DNA of 64,000 nucleotides, from NCBI GenBank assembly GCA_033085395.1, contig JANQBS010000155.1, positions 31,443-95,442 on the forward strand, written 5' to 3'. The notes beneath the pieces are model-generated. The model was not told the DNA's origin and did not search any database. It saw nothing but the letters and a program-made list of their open reading frames with translations. Below are positions 23,804-34,583 of the stretch, piece after piece. Numbering within the stretch: position 1 is the stretch's first letter; the number at the start of each line of letters is the position of its first letter. The position numbers and the translations under genes were made by a program. This DNA is from Xanthoparmelia taractica (lineage: Eukaryota; Ascomycota; Lecanoromycetes; Lecanorales; Parmeliaceae).

Positions 23804-25274
23804 ATGGAGAAACCATTTACACCTCCCCCAATAGGCAACGCAGACAGATCTGGCGGGGTGCTAGCCACATCAATACTTGCCCTCAGTTTGGTGCTTATCT
23901 TCATTGCCTTACGTTTCGCGACTCGAATATGGCTTGTCAAGAGGGTGGGATGGGATGATTGGTGTATAGTGTTTGCCGGTGTAAGTCTCCTGCTTCGCGA
24001 GCAGTCTGGCAGCAGGCTGCTGAAAGGTCCTGGTTTGGTCATATCATCGGCATGGGCCTAATCACTACCCAAATCGGTTACGGCTTTGGCCGACCGGCCT
24101 ATTACCTCACCGAGCACCAATTTCGAGAATTCATGAAATAATCTTATGGCGAATGGTTGCAGGTCAGCATGCTTAAATTGCTCCTCGGACATTACTCAAG
24201 GCTTTACAGACCTTTGCGACTTTGGCATTCACCAAGATCTCAATCTGCTTGCTTCTTCTGCGCATCACAATTACCAAAGCTTTCATTAGACCGCTATACG
24301 CCGTAATCTTTATTCTCGCAGTCAGCAACGTAGTATTAAGTTTGGTATGGATTTTTCAATGCATACCGCATCTCGACAAAGCTTGGAACTCCAAGCTGCC
24401 GGGGAAGTGCTTTTCCAGAGGTCAACTGGAAAGAATCATCATTTCTCAAGCAAGTGAGTCAACTTTCGAGGAGTATTTGGTTGATGCTCATCGAGTCCAG
24501 TCATATCATTCATCTCAGATTACTTTCTCTCAGCTTTTCCAATTCTCATATTGCGCAAGGTCCAAATCAGCTTGAGAAGTAAGGTTGGTCTGTGCTTGCT
24601 CATGGGTCTTGGAGTGATGTAGGTTGCTATCGCAATTTGGCTCCAGTTTGGTGGGCACTAACAATGGAAATAATAGTACAGGCTCATTGTCGCTGGTTCG
24701 GACAGTTCTCAACTACCAGAATGTAACTAATGACCCAATTTGTAGGATTTCCCTAGAGGCTGATACGGCAGATTACCTGTGGCTGACACTTGGGAAAGGG
24801 CTCAGCATTCCGAATTGGTACCGGCGTACATGGGAAGTCTTTTTTGGCGTTGTAGCGGCGTGCATACCCACCTTGCGACCCTTGTATAAATGGCTTGTCC
24901 AAGAATACACCCGCTTAACAAGTAGAAGCAAGCCTTCGACACCAGCTACTAATCAGTGGAGCGCCCCGAAGCCATCGAAACCAATATCAATACCACCTAA
25001 GGCATACGGGACGAATGTGGACGAGAGCGTGATACGAGAAGAAGATCTGCTACCGCTGCAGAATTTGGAGGGCACTGGTGGGTCGGAGAACGTCGAGCGA
25101 GAGGTGAAGCAACATACTCGGGAAAGAGACACAAGCGAGAGCCCAGTATTCAAGCCGGGCTTGCATATTCATGGAGATCTGAGTACGAACCGACCAGGAC
25201 ATTTCAAGAGGTGGGACTCGGAAGCTAGGATAGGAGATGGACATGGAGTCGAGGAAATTGAAGATCGGATCTGA
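23804..25274 (+). pseudogene. Pth11-like seven-helix (fungal rhodopsin domain) protein, interrupted by a stop
   Basis: Segments 23804-23980, about 24016-24162, 24210-24453, 24519-24618 and 24677-25274 read as one 421-codon protein. It has several hydrophobic helices (ILALSLVLIFIALRF, ISICLLLLRI, PLYAVIFILAVSNVVLSLVW), GWDDWCIVFAG, GYGFGRPAYYLTEHQF, YFLSAFPILILRKVQIS and NWYRRTWEVFFGVVAACIPTLRPLY, the hallmarks of Pth11-like/SAT4-type fungal membrane proteins, which include receptor candidates. A TAA at 24139-24141 replaces the residue after FREFMK, while SYGEWLQ continues in frame. The first intron is also doubtful: the in-frame acceptor gives only about 35 nt, below the usual minimum. The other three introns are normal. 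I call it a recent pseudogene; an assembly error or an unusual exon choice cannot be excluded. Confidence 0.65.
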
Positions 25275-25429
25275 ATCAAAATATCTAAATTTAGTTCCCC
25301 ATCTTAATACCTTTCAGGGTTCCTCATGCATTTGATTCGGACTCCAGCACACGAAGCACGTAGGGAAAAAAGTGCGGAAACCCAGAACCCTTTCGACGAA
25401 CCCTCTTGCATTGATGGACTCACGTTGAG

Positions 25430-25612
25430 ATGTCAGCGAGACGAGAGTCAGCACATGCAAGACAACTAGCATTAGCTTTTTATGGACAAGACACATGGCT
25501 ACAATGGGGAGCCGACGGCTACCAAAAGAATCTACGAGCGGAGATGGAAGGAAATAAAGGGATGATCTTGAAGCAGTTTGAGGAAGATGGTTATCACTAT
25601 CCTGGTTGTTGA
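25430..25612 (+). CDS. Possible small ORF, unrecognised
   Basis: Sixty codons: MSARRESAHARQLALAFYG, then QDTWLQWGADGYQK and a GYHYPGC end. The composition looks protein-like, and a second open piece (MHLIRTPAHEARRE..., from 25327) precedes it in another frame, so it may be the last exon of a short two-exon gene or a decayed fragment. It lies just behind the Pth11-like gene. No family recognised. Confidence 0.3.
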   Translation: MSARRESAHARQLALAFYGQDTWLQWGADGYQKNLRAEMEGNKGMILKQFEEDGYHYPGC

Positions 25613-26355
25613 ACTGCGGCATTCCCAGTGGCCCGGGATAAGCGCTGTTAACCTACTGCATACTTTACCCCCAATCTGCTCAGCTTGAGGTCAAAGAGTA
25701 ACGTAATATTTGCCAATCACCCAACCTCAATCTCGACATAAGTAAGGCCGGGGCCAATTCTCGGCGCGGGGAAGATCAGCCTTATGGGAGATACCACTCG
25801 TTTAGATTCCTTCTTCTTCTTCATCTTCTTCTTCTTTCATACCCGCGGCCCTCGCAGGATGCTAACGACCAAATCAAAATGCTCAGCTCAATCCTGTGGA
25901 ACTTGTTCGTACGTAAGGGCAAGGCTGATTGACTTTCCCAGTCTACCAGTGGTAAGTAGCCCATCAACCCAAAGATAAGAAAAGCATGCATGCATCCCGC
26001 GCTTTCTCACCGACTTGAGCCGAGATCGCTTTCCAGATTCTGGTCTGCAGGTCTGGTTACAGAGACCGCCTTTGGCCTTCTGCATTATATGTTGTAGCGA
26101 ATCGCATAGCTCCTTTGTGACGCCATATTTGACCAGACCTTGCCGCCATGCAATATCCCCCGGATGCTGGAGAATCCTTTCATTATCTTCCCCTTTGCCA
26201 CACCAGTATACTTATTCTGGGCTTCCGTTTCTTTCGTTGCAGTCTCTCGAAATCTGTCACGCTGTTTACTCGTTATGGATTGATACAGCTTCTTCAACCA
26301 TGCTGTTTTCGTGATCTGAAGCTCAGCCTAGAAGCTATATTTTCATTCCGCAACC
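25613..26355. other. Promoter side of the MATE gene
   Basis: Intergenic; holds a short TTC-rich tract at 25806-25838. No gene was seen. Confidence 0.4.
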
Positions 26356-28004
26356 ATGGATGAGACAGGCCCCGCACGTTCATGGCTTCCGACTTTCATG
26401 CTGAAAACCAAGTCGCGGAAGACTTCCTCAGCTGGTGCTTTCCCGAACGAGACTTCAAATTTGTTGCCCAAGGGAACAAAGGGTTCAGATCATACAGAGG
26501 AGCCAGAAAATGGAGGGATTTACGAGCTCTTCGATCCCCTCAGCGAGTCAAAATCTCCATGGAGAGCAGTCCTGAATGAGTTTAGGATTTTATTGAATGG
26601 TTCCATACCAGTGATCTTAGCCTATACACTGCAAAACTCGCTACAGACCGTTTCGGTGGTAATCGTAGGCCGCGGGTCACCAGAGGACTTGGCAACTGCA
26701 GCCTTCGCGTATATGTTCGCCATGAGTACAGGCTGGCTTATTGCATTGGGCGGAACCACGGCGTTGGATACCTTATGCTCATCTGCTTTTACAGGGAGCC
26801 GCGACCCTCATAATCTTGGTGTACTCCTCCAGAGGGCTTTCATCATTTTAGGCGGCTTCTATATTCCCGTGGCAATACTCTGGTTCTTTTCCGAACCGGT
26901 ATTCAAGGCTTTGGGACAGGGTGACCAACTTTCCCATGACAGCGCCAGATTTCTGTGGTGCCTTATACCTGGTGGCTTAGGCTACATTTACTTTGAATGC
27001 ATGAAGAAGTATCTACAGGCGCAGGGTAGGTTTCACTACGACCAGGTTACTGTCCCAGAGTGTTGATATGCCTAGAAATCATGCGACCAGGAACCTATGT
27101 CCTGCTGATTACCTCGCCGATTAATGCCTGTCTCAATTTTCTTTGTGTCTACACGTGCAAAATGGGCTTGCTCGGAGCACCAGTAGCGACCGGCGTCTCT
27201 TACTGGCTATCCTTTCTTCTCCTCCTCGCCTACGCACGGTATGTGAAAGGTTGGGAGTCTTGGGGTGGATGGTCCCGAAAATGCCTCCAGCACATAGGAG
27301 CCTTTGCTCGGCTTGCCATTCTCGGAGTTGTCCATGTCGGCACAGAATGGTGGGCGTTTGAGATTGTGGCCCTGGCGGCTGGCCGACTTGGCACGATTCC
27401 TCTGGCTGCTCAAAGCGTCATCATGACATCTGATCAAGTCATGAACACTATTCCCTTTGGCGTTGGTGTTGCAGCGAGTGCGCGAGTAGGCAATCTGCTT
27501 GGTGCTAGAGACGCCAAAGGGGCGTCGAGAGCAGCAAACACGGCGGCTTGGCTCAGTATGATTCTGGGAACCGTGGTCCTTGTTATCTTGATGGGTAGCA
27601 AGGACCATTTTGCCAAAATTTTCAATGACGATGCCGACGTTGTCAGACTGACGGCGGAAGTTCTACCCTTTGTCGCTCTGTTCCAAATCGCAGACGGCCT
27701 CAATGGAAGCTGTGGCGGGAGTCTACGCGGCATGGGCAGACAGCACATCGGAGCGGTGGTCAACATCGTCAGCTACTACTGCGGTGCCCTTCCACTTGGA
27801 ATATGGCTTGCATTTCACGGATGGGGTCTGAAAGGGTTGTGGGTGGGGCAGTGCATTGCTCTGTACCTTGTTGGAATGGTGGAGTGGATCATCGTTGCGT
27901 TGAGCAACTGGGATCATCAGGTCAAGAAGGCTTTTGAAAGGATGGATGACGGGGATAGGACGGAGAATGGGCTGCCGCCTCCCTCGGATGGCGAGGCTCC
28001 TTGA
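26356..28004 (+). CDS. MATE-family multidrug/toxin extrusion transporter
   Basis: Exons 26356-27025 and 27076-28004 (50-nt intron, GTAGGT...CTAG) give 532 aa. After a hydrophilic N-terminus of about 70 residues come twelve hydrophobic segments. Signature pieces include GSIPVILAYTLQN, GWLIALGGTTALDTLCSSAFTG, AAQSVIMTSDQVMNTIPFG and SARVGNLLGA, matching eukaryotic MatE proteins (yeast Erc1 type). These are proton- or Na+-coupled exporters of organic cations and metabolites at the plasma or vacuolar membrane. The intron falls at LQAQ|E, followed by IMRPGTYVLLITSP. The gene is intact and isolated; its substrate cannot be read from sequence. Confidence 0.93.
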
Positions 28005-28695
28005 TACTGGACTTGCAGAGCGTACATCGAGCGTTTTCCAATCACGACGATAGACCACTACATGTGCATCTAGACCAGCGGCAATACATATGGACGTGTA
28101 TGTGGAGGGGTTAAGAGCAAGTCTACCTTCCTCCCAAAGTAGAGATGCAGGAGAGGTGCAAGCTCCGAAATGCGTGACCAATGGATGCATATGGCGCAGG
28201 AATGAGTTACGAGATAGAATCTACCATCATTTTGTTACTGTTATGTTAAAGTACGGTGTGCCGATAGCTACCCTAATATTCTTCGTCTTCTATCTGCTTT
28301 ACGTACTGGCTTCCATAGTTTTAGATGATCTTGCCCACCCCGCAGTACCATTGACCAACGGCTATCAACCATTATCAACGACTATCAACGACTATCTTAA
28401 TCGGCCACCCGCATATTCATGACGACACGCTGCCCCGTCCTTTGTCCAGCCTGTCCATGCCCTATAAGCTTTCCTTCTAGGCTTGCATAGGCATGCCATT
28501 CCCAGTACATCAGCCATGCCAGGTACCATGACCGCTCTTTTACTTGCGACTGCCCTGGTCTGCCCGGGGCCTGTCAAAGTTACCTTCCCCGTCGTCATCT
28601 CCTTTGAAGCTGTCATCCTTTGTATCTGCTGCATCGCTTTTCTGTTCTCTGCATAGACTTGTGTATCTAGCATCTCAATTGATTCACTGACTACC
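28005..28695. other. Intergenic between MATE and agmatinase genes
   Basis: Expected to contain the MATE 3' UTR and the agmatinase promoter. Short open frames show no family resemblance. Confidence 0.4.
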
Positions 28696-30295
28696 ATGTT
28701 GCTCCATTCACTCTGCTACCTTGCCTGTGCTGCCCTTGCCATCGCCCACGCCGACCACGACCAAAAGCCAATCGCAGGACCGCACAAGAGCTTGTGGTAC
28801 AATACCAGGAGACCAATTCCAGGCGATGGTGGTACACAGGTACTAACTGCCAAATCAATGGCCAATGATTGTAGCTGACCTCGCCCGATAGGCCGACTCG
28901 GTTTTTTCAGGCATCTCTACCTTTGGCCGTCTGCCATATTGGCCTTGCCTTACGGATGACAGCGAGAAATTTGACATAGCCTTTCTAGGTAGCTACCCTT
29001 CACATCCTCAACCTCCTCCGACGCCCAAATACTGACCCGGAAATACAGGAGCACCCTTTGACACAGCAACTTCCTATCGCCCAGGCGCACGTTTCGGTCC
29101 CAATGGCATAAGACAAGGTTCTCGCCGCCTCAATCTCTAGTACGTCTGGCTTTCTGACGCCAAGCGCTTACTGTTACTTGAACGGCAAGGCTCACGCAAA
29201 GTACAATTCCGGACTGACAGTTCCAGCGGCGGCTATAACGTGCCCCTCGACGCCAACCCTTTCAACAGTTGGGCCACAGTGATCGATTGTGGAGATGTCC
29301 CAGTTACATCGTACGTCCTCTACTCCCCAAAACTGGCACAGTTTGACGAACCGAGCACTGACGTCCTCCCAGCTACGACAATGCCTACGCAATCCAGCAG
29401 ATCGAAGAAGGCCACAACAGCCTCCTCATGCGACCCCCAGCCACAAACGCAAAAGAGGTCGGCCCCGCCAAAGACAAAAAGACCCTCCCCCGCATCATAA
29501 CCCTCGGCGGCGACCATACCATCACGCTACCCCTCCTCCGCTCCGTCAACAAAGCCTACGGCCCCATCAGCGTCATACACTTCGACTCCCACCTCGACAC
29601 CTGGAAGCCCAAAGTCTTCGGCGGAGCCCCTACAACCCAAGCCTCCATCAACCACGGCACGTACTTTTACCACGCGCACGAGGAGGGACTGCTGGCGAAT
29701 GATACAAACATACACGCTGGGATCCGCACGACGTTGAGTGGGCTGAGCGACTACGACAACGACGGATACTGTGGGTTTGAGATAGTGGAGGCAAGGGAAA
29801 TCGATACGATTGGCATGTCCGGCATCATCAAGAAGATCCGAGACAGAGTGGGCACAGAGAAGCCCGTCTATCTATCCATCGACATCGACACCCTAGACCC
29901 AGCATGTGCGTTCACCCCCCATCCCCACCTCTCCCCTCTCCCCTCCCCCTTCCCCAACCGCCCCATCAAAAAAGAACTAACACAATCCCTTCCCTACCAC
30001 AGTCGCCCCCGCAACCGGCACCCCCGAAACAGGCGGCTGGACAACCCGCGAACTGCGCACGATAATCCGGGGCCTGGAAGGCGTAAACTTCGTCGCGGCG
30101 GACATTGTCGAGGTGGCGCCGGCGTACGACACCAACGCCGAGCACACGACCATGGCGGCCGCGGACGCGCTGTTCGAGGTGATGAGTCTGATGGTGAAGA
30201 GGGGGCCTATGAGTGTTATGGGGAAGGGGGAGGGGAGGGGGGATGGGGAGGAGGATTCTGTGAGGGGTGGGGGGGAGGGGAAGGGGGAGTTCTGA
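28696..30295 (+). CDS. Agmatinase/ureohydrolase with signal peptide
   Basis: Six exons, 28696-28839, 28892-28988, 29049-29139, 29227-29310, 29373-29905 and 30003-30295, give 413 aa; all introns are GT-AG and in frame. An N-terminal hydrophobic segment (MLLHSLCYLACAALAIAHA) is a likely secretory signal. The manganese site of ureohydrolases is intact: GGDHTITL, HFDSHLDTW and SIDIDTLDPAFAPATGTPE. GWTTREL and the closing DIVEVAPAYDTNAEHT are typical of agmatinase rather than arginase. The enzyme splits agmatine to putrescine and urea. The last 25 residues are a Gly/Glu/Arg low-complexity tail encoded by a G-rich stretch. It is convergent with ARG1, 504 bp away, so two arginine-related genes are neighbours. 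Guanidinobutyrase is the main alternative function. Confidence 0.92.
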
Positions 30296-30799
30296 AGAAG
30301 CAAGATGGTTGGGATGAGAGGGGGGTTTTGGTTAGGTGAATGGGGTAGGGGTGAGATAGGAGAAGATGAGAGAGAGCGGTTGGGATACACGAAATGAATG
30401 ACTGAATGATGTATATAGCGCTGATGACGGAAGGTCTATGACGAGGAACATACACACAATCGGGAAGAGTACACAATAGCTGCAGATTCCAAAGGATTTT
30501 TCAACTGAGCCTGTCCGATCCTTACGAATTGCACATTTGGAATTTTTACTTCACATTCACTCAAGTCACTCATCTCTACCATCAGCATGGCACCGCCATT
30601 CTCAAAATCATCAATCTATTCCACTCTACCAACCAACATATTACTGCAGGAGACCTAATAAAGGACTTCTTCCCCTCTCACCACCGACCAACCACCAGCA
30701 TCTACAACCCTCACAGCCAGACAGCAAATACCCATAGCATCCCTCCCCTTCCCCTCCACACAAATCCCCCAAATCCCTACCATGCATGCAGTGCCCCCC
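30296..30799. other. Convergent spacer agmatinase/ARG1
   Basis: Holds the 3' flanks of both genes. The plus strand is G-rich before 30370 and C-rich after 30660. No gene was seen. Confidence 0.4.
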
Positions 30800-33700
30800 T
30801 CACAACTCCTCCCCCGCGTCCGCCTTCATAGCCCCGTACTTCTTGAGCCTGATGGCCTGGACGCCAATGAAGCCTGTCGTCTCGCTGGGTGCTGGACGGG
30901 GAGAAGAGAAAGATATCAAGTCAGCGTTTTCGTTTGCCCCATCAAGTGCACACTTCATTCACAAGGAATGATCCGAGACGTCATCGGATGAGAGGTGAGA
31001 AAGGTAGGGTAAGGTAAGGTTGGGTAGGGTTGGACCGGAGAGCGTTACTTACCAAAGTCGCCAATCTCGTCCATGGAGCTTTCCGCCATGTCGTAGAGCT
31101 TTTCGGTCGACGAGGAGCGTCCGAGGACGGAAAACATGCCTTTATAGGCTCTGCAGCGGACGCGGCCATTGACGTGGGTCTCTGCGTAGAGGTTGGAATG
31201 AGCATTGTTTCTTCGACAAAATAGGTAGGAACCACTCCAAGGTTATACGTACGTGAAGCGATGATACTACCAGTCAGAAACTCTCGTTCAGGAGAGAAAT
31301 ACAGCCCACTGCAATTCGACAAGTCAGTGATTCCCTCCTCAAGGATTGAAATGGTGGGGAACAGTTGCGGGAGTCGGGGTATTGTACTTGTAGAGTATCT
31401 TTGAGTAGTTGAAAGTGACCTTTTCATATTAGCTTAAGAAGTGATTACGCCTTCTCAAGATTTCTGGCGGTGACGCACAAATTGATCACGTCTGAACAGT
31501 CGAGAGTCAGCCGGATCCAGAATAGAAGGGTCGCATGAGGCCATACAAAGCTCGAACTTCTCTGTCCAAAGTAAGTCCTTCAAGGTCAATATGCGCCGAT
31601 CTCAGACACGTGAGGCCTGGAGTCTCTGTTTGAAGTCAGCATTGCAAGCCTTAAGAGGCAGATAAGGCTCAGAAGGATGAGCGACGAGAGGTAGAGAGAC
31701 GAACCATAACAACCCCTTGACTTAATGCCTACGAAACCTAGAAGGATTCTGGGTCAGCATGTCCTTTCAAGGGAGTCTTGAGATCCCGGAAATGTTCTAT
31801 TCATGCCACGAGTCATGAAACATGAAAAGCGTTACAGACCACGAAGTCATAGCTCGGAAAAGGTAACTCACGATTTTCGAGCTAACGAGCAAAAGTCGTC
31901 AGCAGGATTCATTAAGGTAGATTACAAGCATTGAGGGTGCAAGCATACAATATCGATCCTCCCTACACCATTCCTCTTCGCGATTGCATTGACAGCGAGG
32001 AACAGCGCGACACTGTCCGTCACTGTCTCTTTCTTCCCATTTTCGGTATACTCCAATTTAGTTGGTATACCTTTCGTAAATCTGATTGATTTCAAAGTCA
32101 GCACGCGCTTTGTTCAAGATGGAGGCTGGAAATTGGCTAGGTTTTGAGCATTCTCGAAGACTGCTTGAGACTCGAGGTTCATATGAATGGGAAAGACGTA
32201 GTTTGGAGAAGTACTCACTCAAGGACAAAGTCTTCCGGCTGGTCAGGTGCCTGGATTGTAATTCCAGAATCAGTATTGGCTCTTTGAGGCGGCTTGAATA
32301 TGCTTGATTTATGCCTAGAGGGTAGACAATCCCAATACATGACTCGATATGTTGGGATTTAATCCAATTGAGGAAAAATGGCCGCGATAGTACATACTTT
32401 TAAAGGGTCGACCGTGAGCTTCCTGTGTAACAAATATGCAGTCAGCGTTGCACATATGAGGGGGTTCCTGAGAGCCTTGAGGTGTGTTTCGAAGGGAAAA
32501 AATTCCTAGTGTATGTCTTGAGGCAGAAAACCTGGACTTTACATACATACCACCTATACGTTTCCGAGTCAGCATAAGTTCTTTTAAGACTTGTGAGAAT
32601 GATTGGAGAAGGAAGATGAGCTTTTTGCTCGCGCGACAGGTCTCACAGGTCATGCTTGGGTGATGGTGGAGGAGGAATGGCTCTAGAGGGCACTCTTACA
32701 TGTCTTGTGGTGGAGTGGTGTCAGGGTCTTCAAGTATCTGCATACGGTGCAGGATCAGCATCTGGTTCCTGATTGTGAGAATTTGGGTCCCGCTTTTACT
32801 CCGACAAGGAGTGATAGCGTTTATATAGAATCAAGATATGCATTACTGTTGGGTACGAAATGAAACCTACACCAGCTTCGAACGAGCAGTGAGCCAGATT
32901 CTCATCCATAGACCTATCATCAAACTTAGCATATAATACCCGCTTGAAGAGACTGCTCTGTGGATGCGTACCAAGGCTTTGACCTGGTAGATGTAACAGG
33001 AATACCCTTCTCCTCGGCATAATTCAGGAGAGCTTGGCGGCCGGCAAAGCGCTCTGTCTGACAGTCAGCAACTTCTTTCACAAATGACGGCTTCTGTGAC
33101 CGACCGTAGAAAGCTGGGTCTCTCCTGTATAATATCGCAGTCAGCATGCTGCTGAGAGACCAATATTGAACCGCAAGACAAGGTCGGGGAGTGAATTCTC
33201 CGAGAAAAGTCTCATGGCTCGAAGTGCTTGGGGAAGAGCCACTCAGAAGGGCAGACTTACCATGGCGTTATGACTTTGATGCCAGGTTGGAGTGCATCTG
33301 CAGATATATTAGCACTAGGCACGTCCGTAGAAGAAGTGAGGGTCTCTCACAGAATGCGAGCTCGAAGCGTACTTGGTCTGCATTACAGCGTCAGAGTCAG
33401 TATTGCCTGTTTGTAAGGCTACATCGACCCGGTATCTGATCTTTGGAACATATTTTTTGGACTCTGATTTTACCTACCGTTTCCTTTGCCTATCAATCGC
33501 TACAATTAGCATGTTTCTCACAGGGTAGAGATTGAGTTTGAGACCTGTGCATCCATGGGAAACAGCGATGCATCGTTCGCGTTTAGCTACCTCTATCTGA
33601 GCACGTGCGATAACGCTATAATTAAAGGGTCAGCATCCCTACCCTCGGATGAGGTCCAGATTCCATCACAGATGTGGCCCAGTACGAATGCAGCTTGGAT

Positions 33701-34583
33701 GACTTATTGCTGACATGTTTTCAAGACTTAAACGAGGTACTGGATGGGATGGGATAGCTTCGAGAGTGTGCTTACGGTCTCGCCAGACTCGTCCCAAGTA
33801 GATAGACGGACTCATAGACGGCATTGCATTGAATTGCCGTAAAGCATTGCTCTTCTATACTGTTCAACATCTCGGGGTCAGCATTACCTCTAAGAAAGGG
33901 GTCCCTAACCTTGAAGCGCGTCTGCGGAGGAATCATTTCCAAGAATATGAAGCCGAACTCAAAACTTGGGTCGCAATAGGATATCTGCACAGCGATAGTA
34001 CGTACAATTCCTTCCGCAGATCCGAAATGTATACACTCTTGGCGCCAATCTTTAGAGCTTTCTCCTTGACTTTTGGGAAGTCCTCTTCTTGCTGGCAAAC
34101 TCTCCAGTCAGCAACTTCCTTTCTCAGACCGATCCCGCATTGTTTCTGGTGACTCGACCATGATGTGGACATGAAGCAAAAGGCTGGGAAAATGCTTACG
34201 CCCACATCAGCACAGAAGCAGACCACCTCGTATCCCTGCTCTATCAACCACGCCTAACCTCTGGTCAATGATGCTCTTATAGGCAGGTATTCGGGTGCTG
34301 AGGTAGGTGTCCGTACGAGGATAACAGAGGTACTGCAATGGGCAATTAGCGATTGGGGGCATGACAACGTGGAATGCGCCGGGACTCACTCTAGGCCACC
34401 TGAGTAGGCTATGTATTTGAGAGCATAAGTTAGCAATGCCTGTATGTGCAAAAGGGACACGTAATCGCCAGAAAGCATATGCTATCAAAACACATCCTAA
34501 GGCCCAGGATCCTTTTCAGAAGATGAGATTTGGACTCCGTTCAACACCGCGTACGTACCCAGACAGACTTTTCCTTTTGACAT
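30800..34583 (-). CDS. ARG1: Argininosuccinate synthase, 26 exons
   Basis: A 416-aa enzyme joining citrulline and aspartate with ATP in arginine synthesis. Exons: 34583-34559, 34408-34390, 34332-34317, 34253-34200, 34091-34006, 33859-33776, 33615-33545, 33489-33478, 33377-33351, 33297-33261, 33124-33105, 33053-32972, 32913-32871, 32737-32700, 32553-32551, 32422-32398, 32250-32219, 32081-31949, 31881-31872, 31737-31705, 31625-31547, 31491-31479, 31419-31388, 31308-31253, 31181-31053, 30891-30800. All 25 introns (51-161 nt) are GT-AG; lengths total 1,251 nt with frame kept at every junction. The spliced protein shows the ATP loop AYSGGLDTS, SHGCTGKGNDQVRFE, SRGCYETPG and a TGFIGVQAIRLKKYG end. 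Least certain are the 3-nt exon 15, supplying the conserved Trp of DMWKLTVDP, and exon 19. No lesion is present, so I infer a working gene. Confidence 0.92.

Noticed and set aside
31009..31045. Telomere-like TAGGG/TTGGG words
   Set aside because: They are irregular and lie within the last intron of ARG1; no array of exact units, so an interstitial telomere is not supported.
33470..33490. A possible frameshift in the 12-nt ARG1 exon
   Set aside because: On re-reading, the exon is GC AAA GGA AAC G and gives GKGND in frame; there is no lesion.
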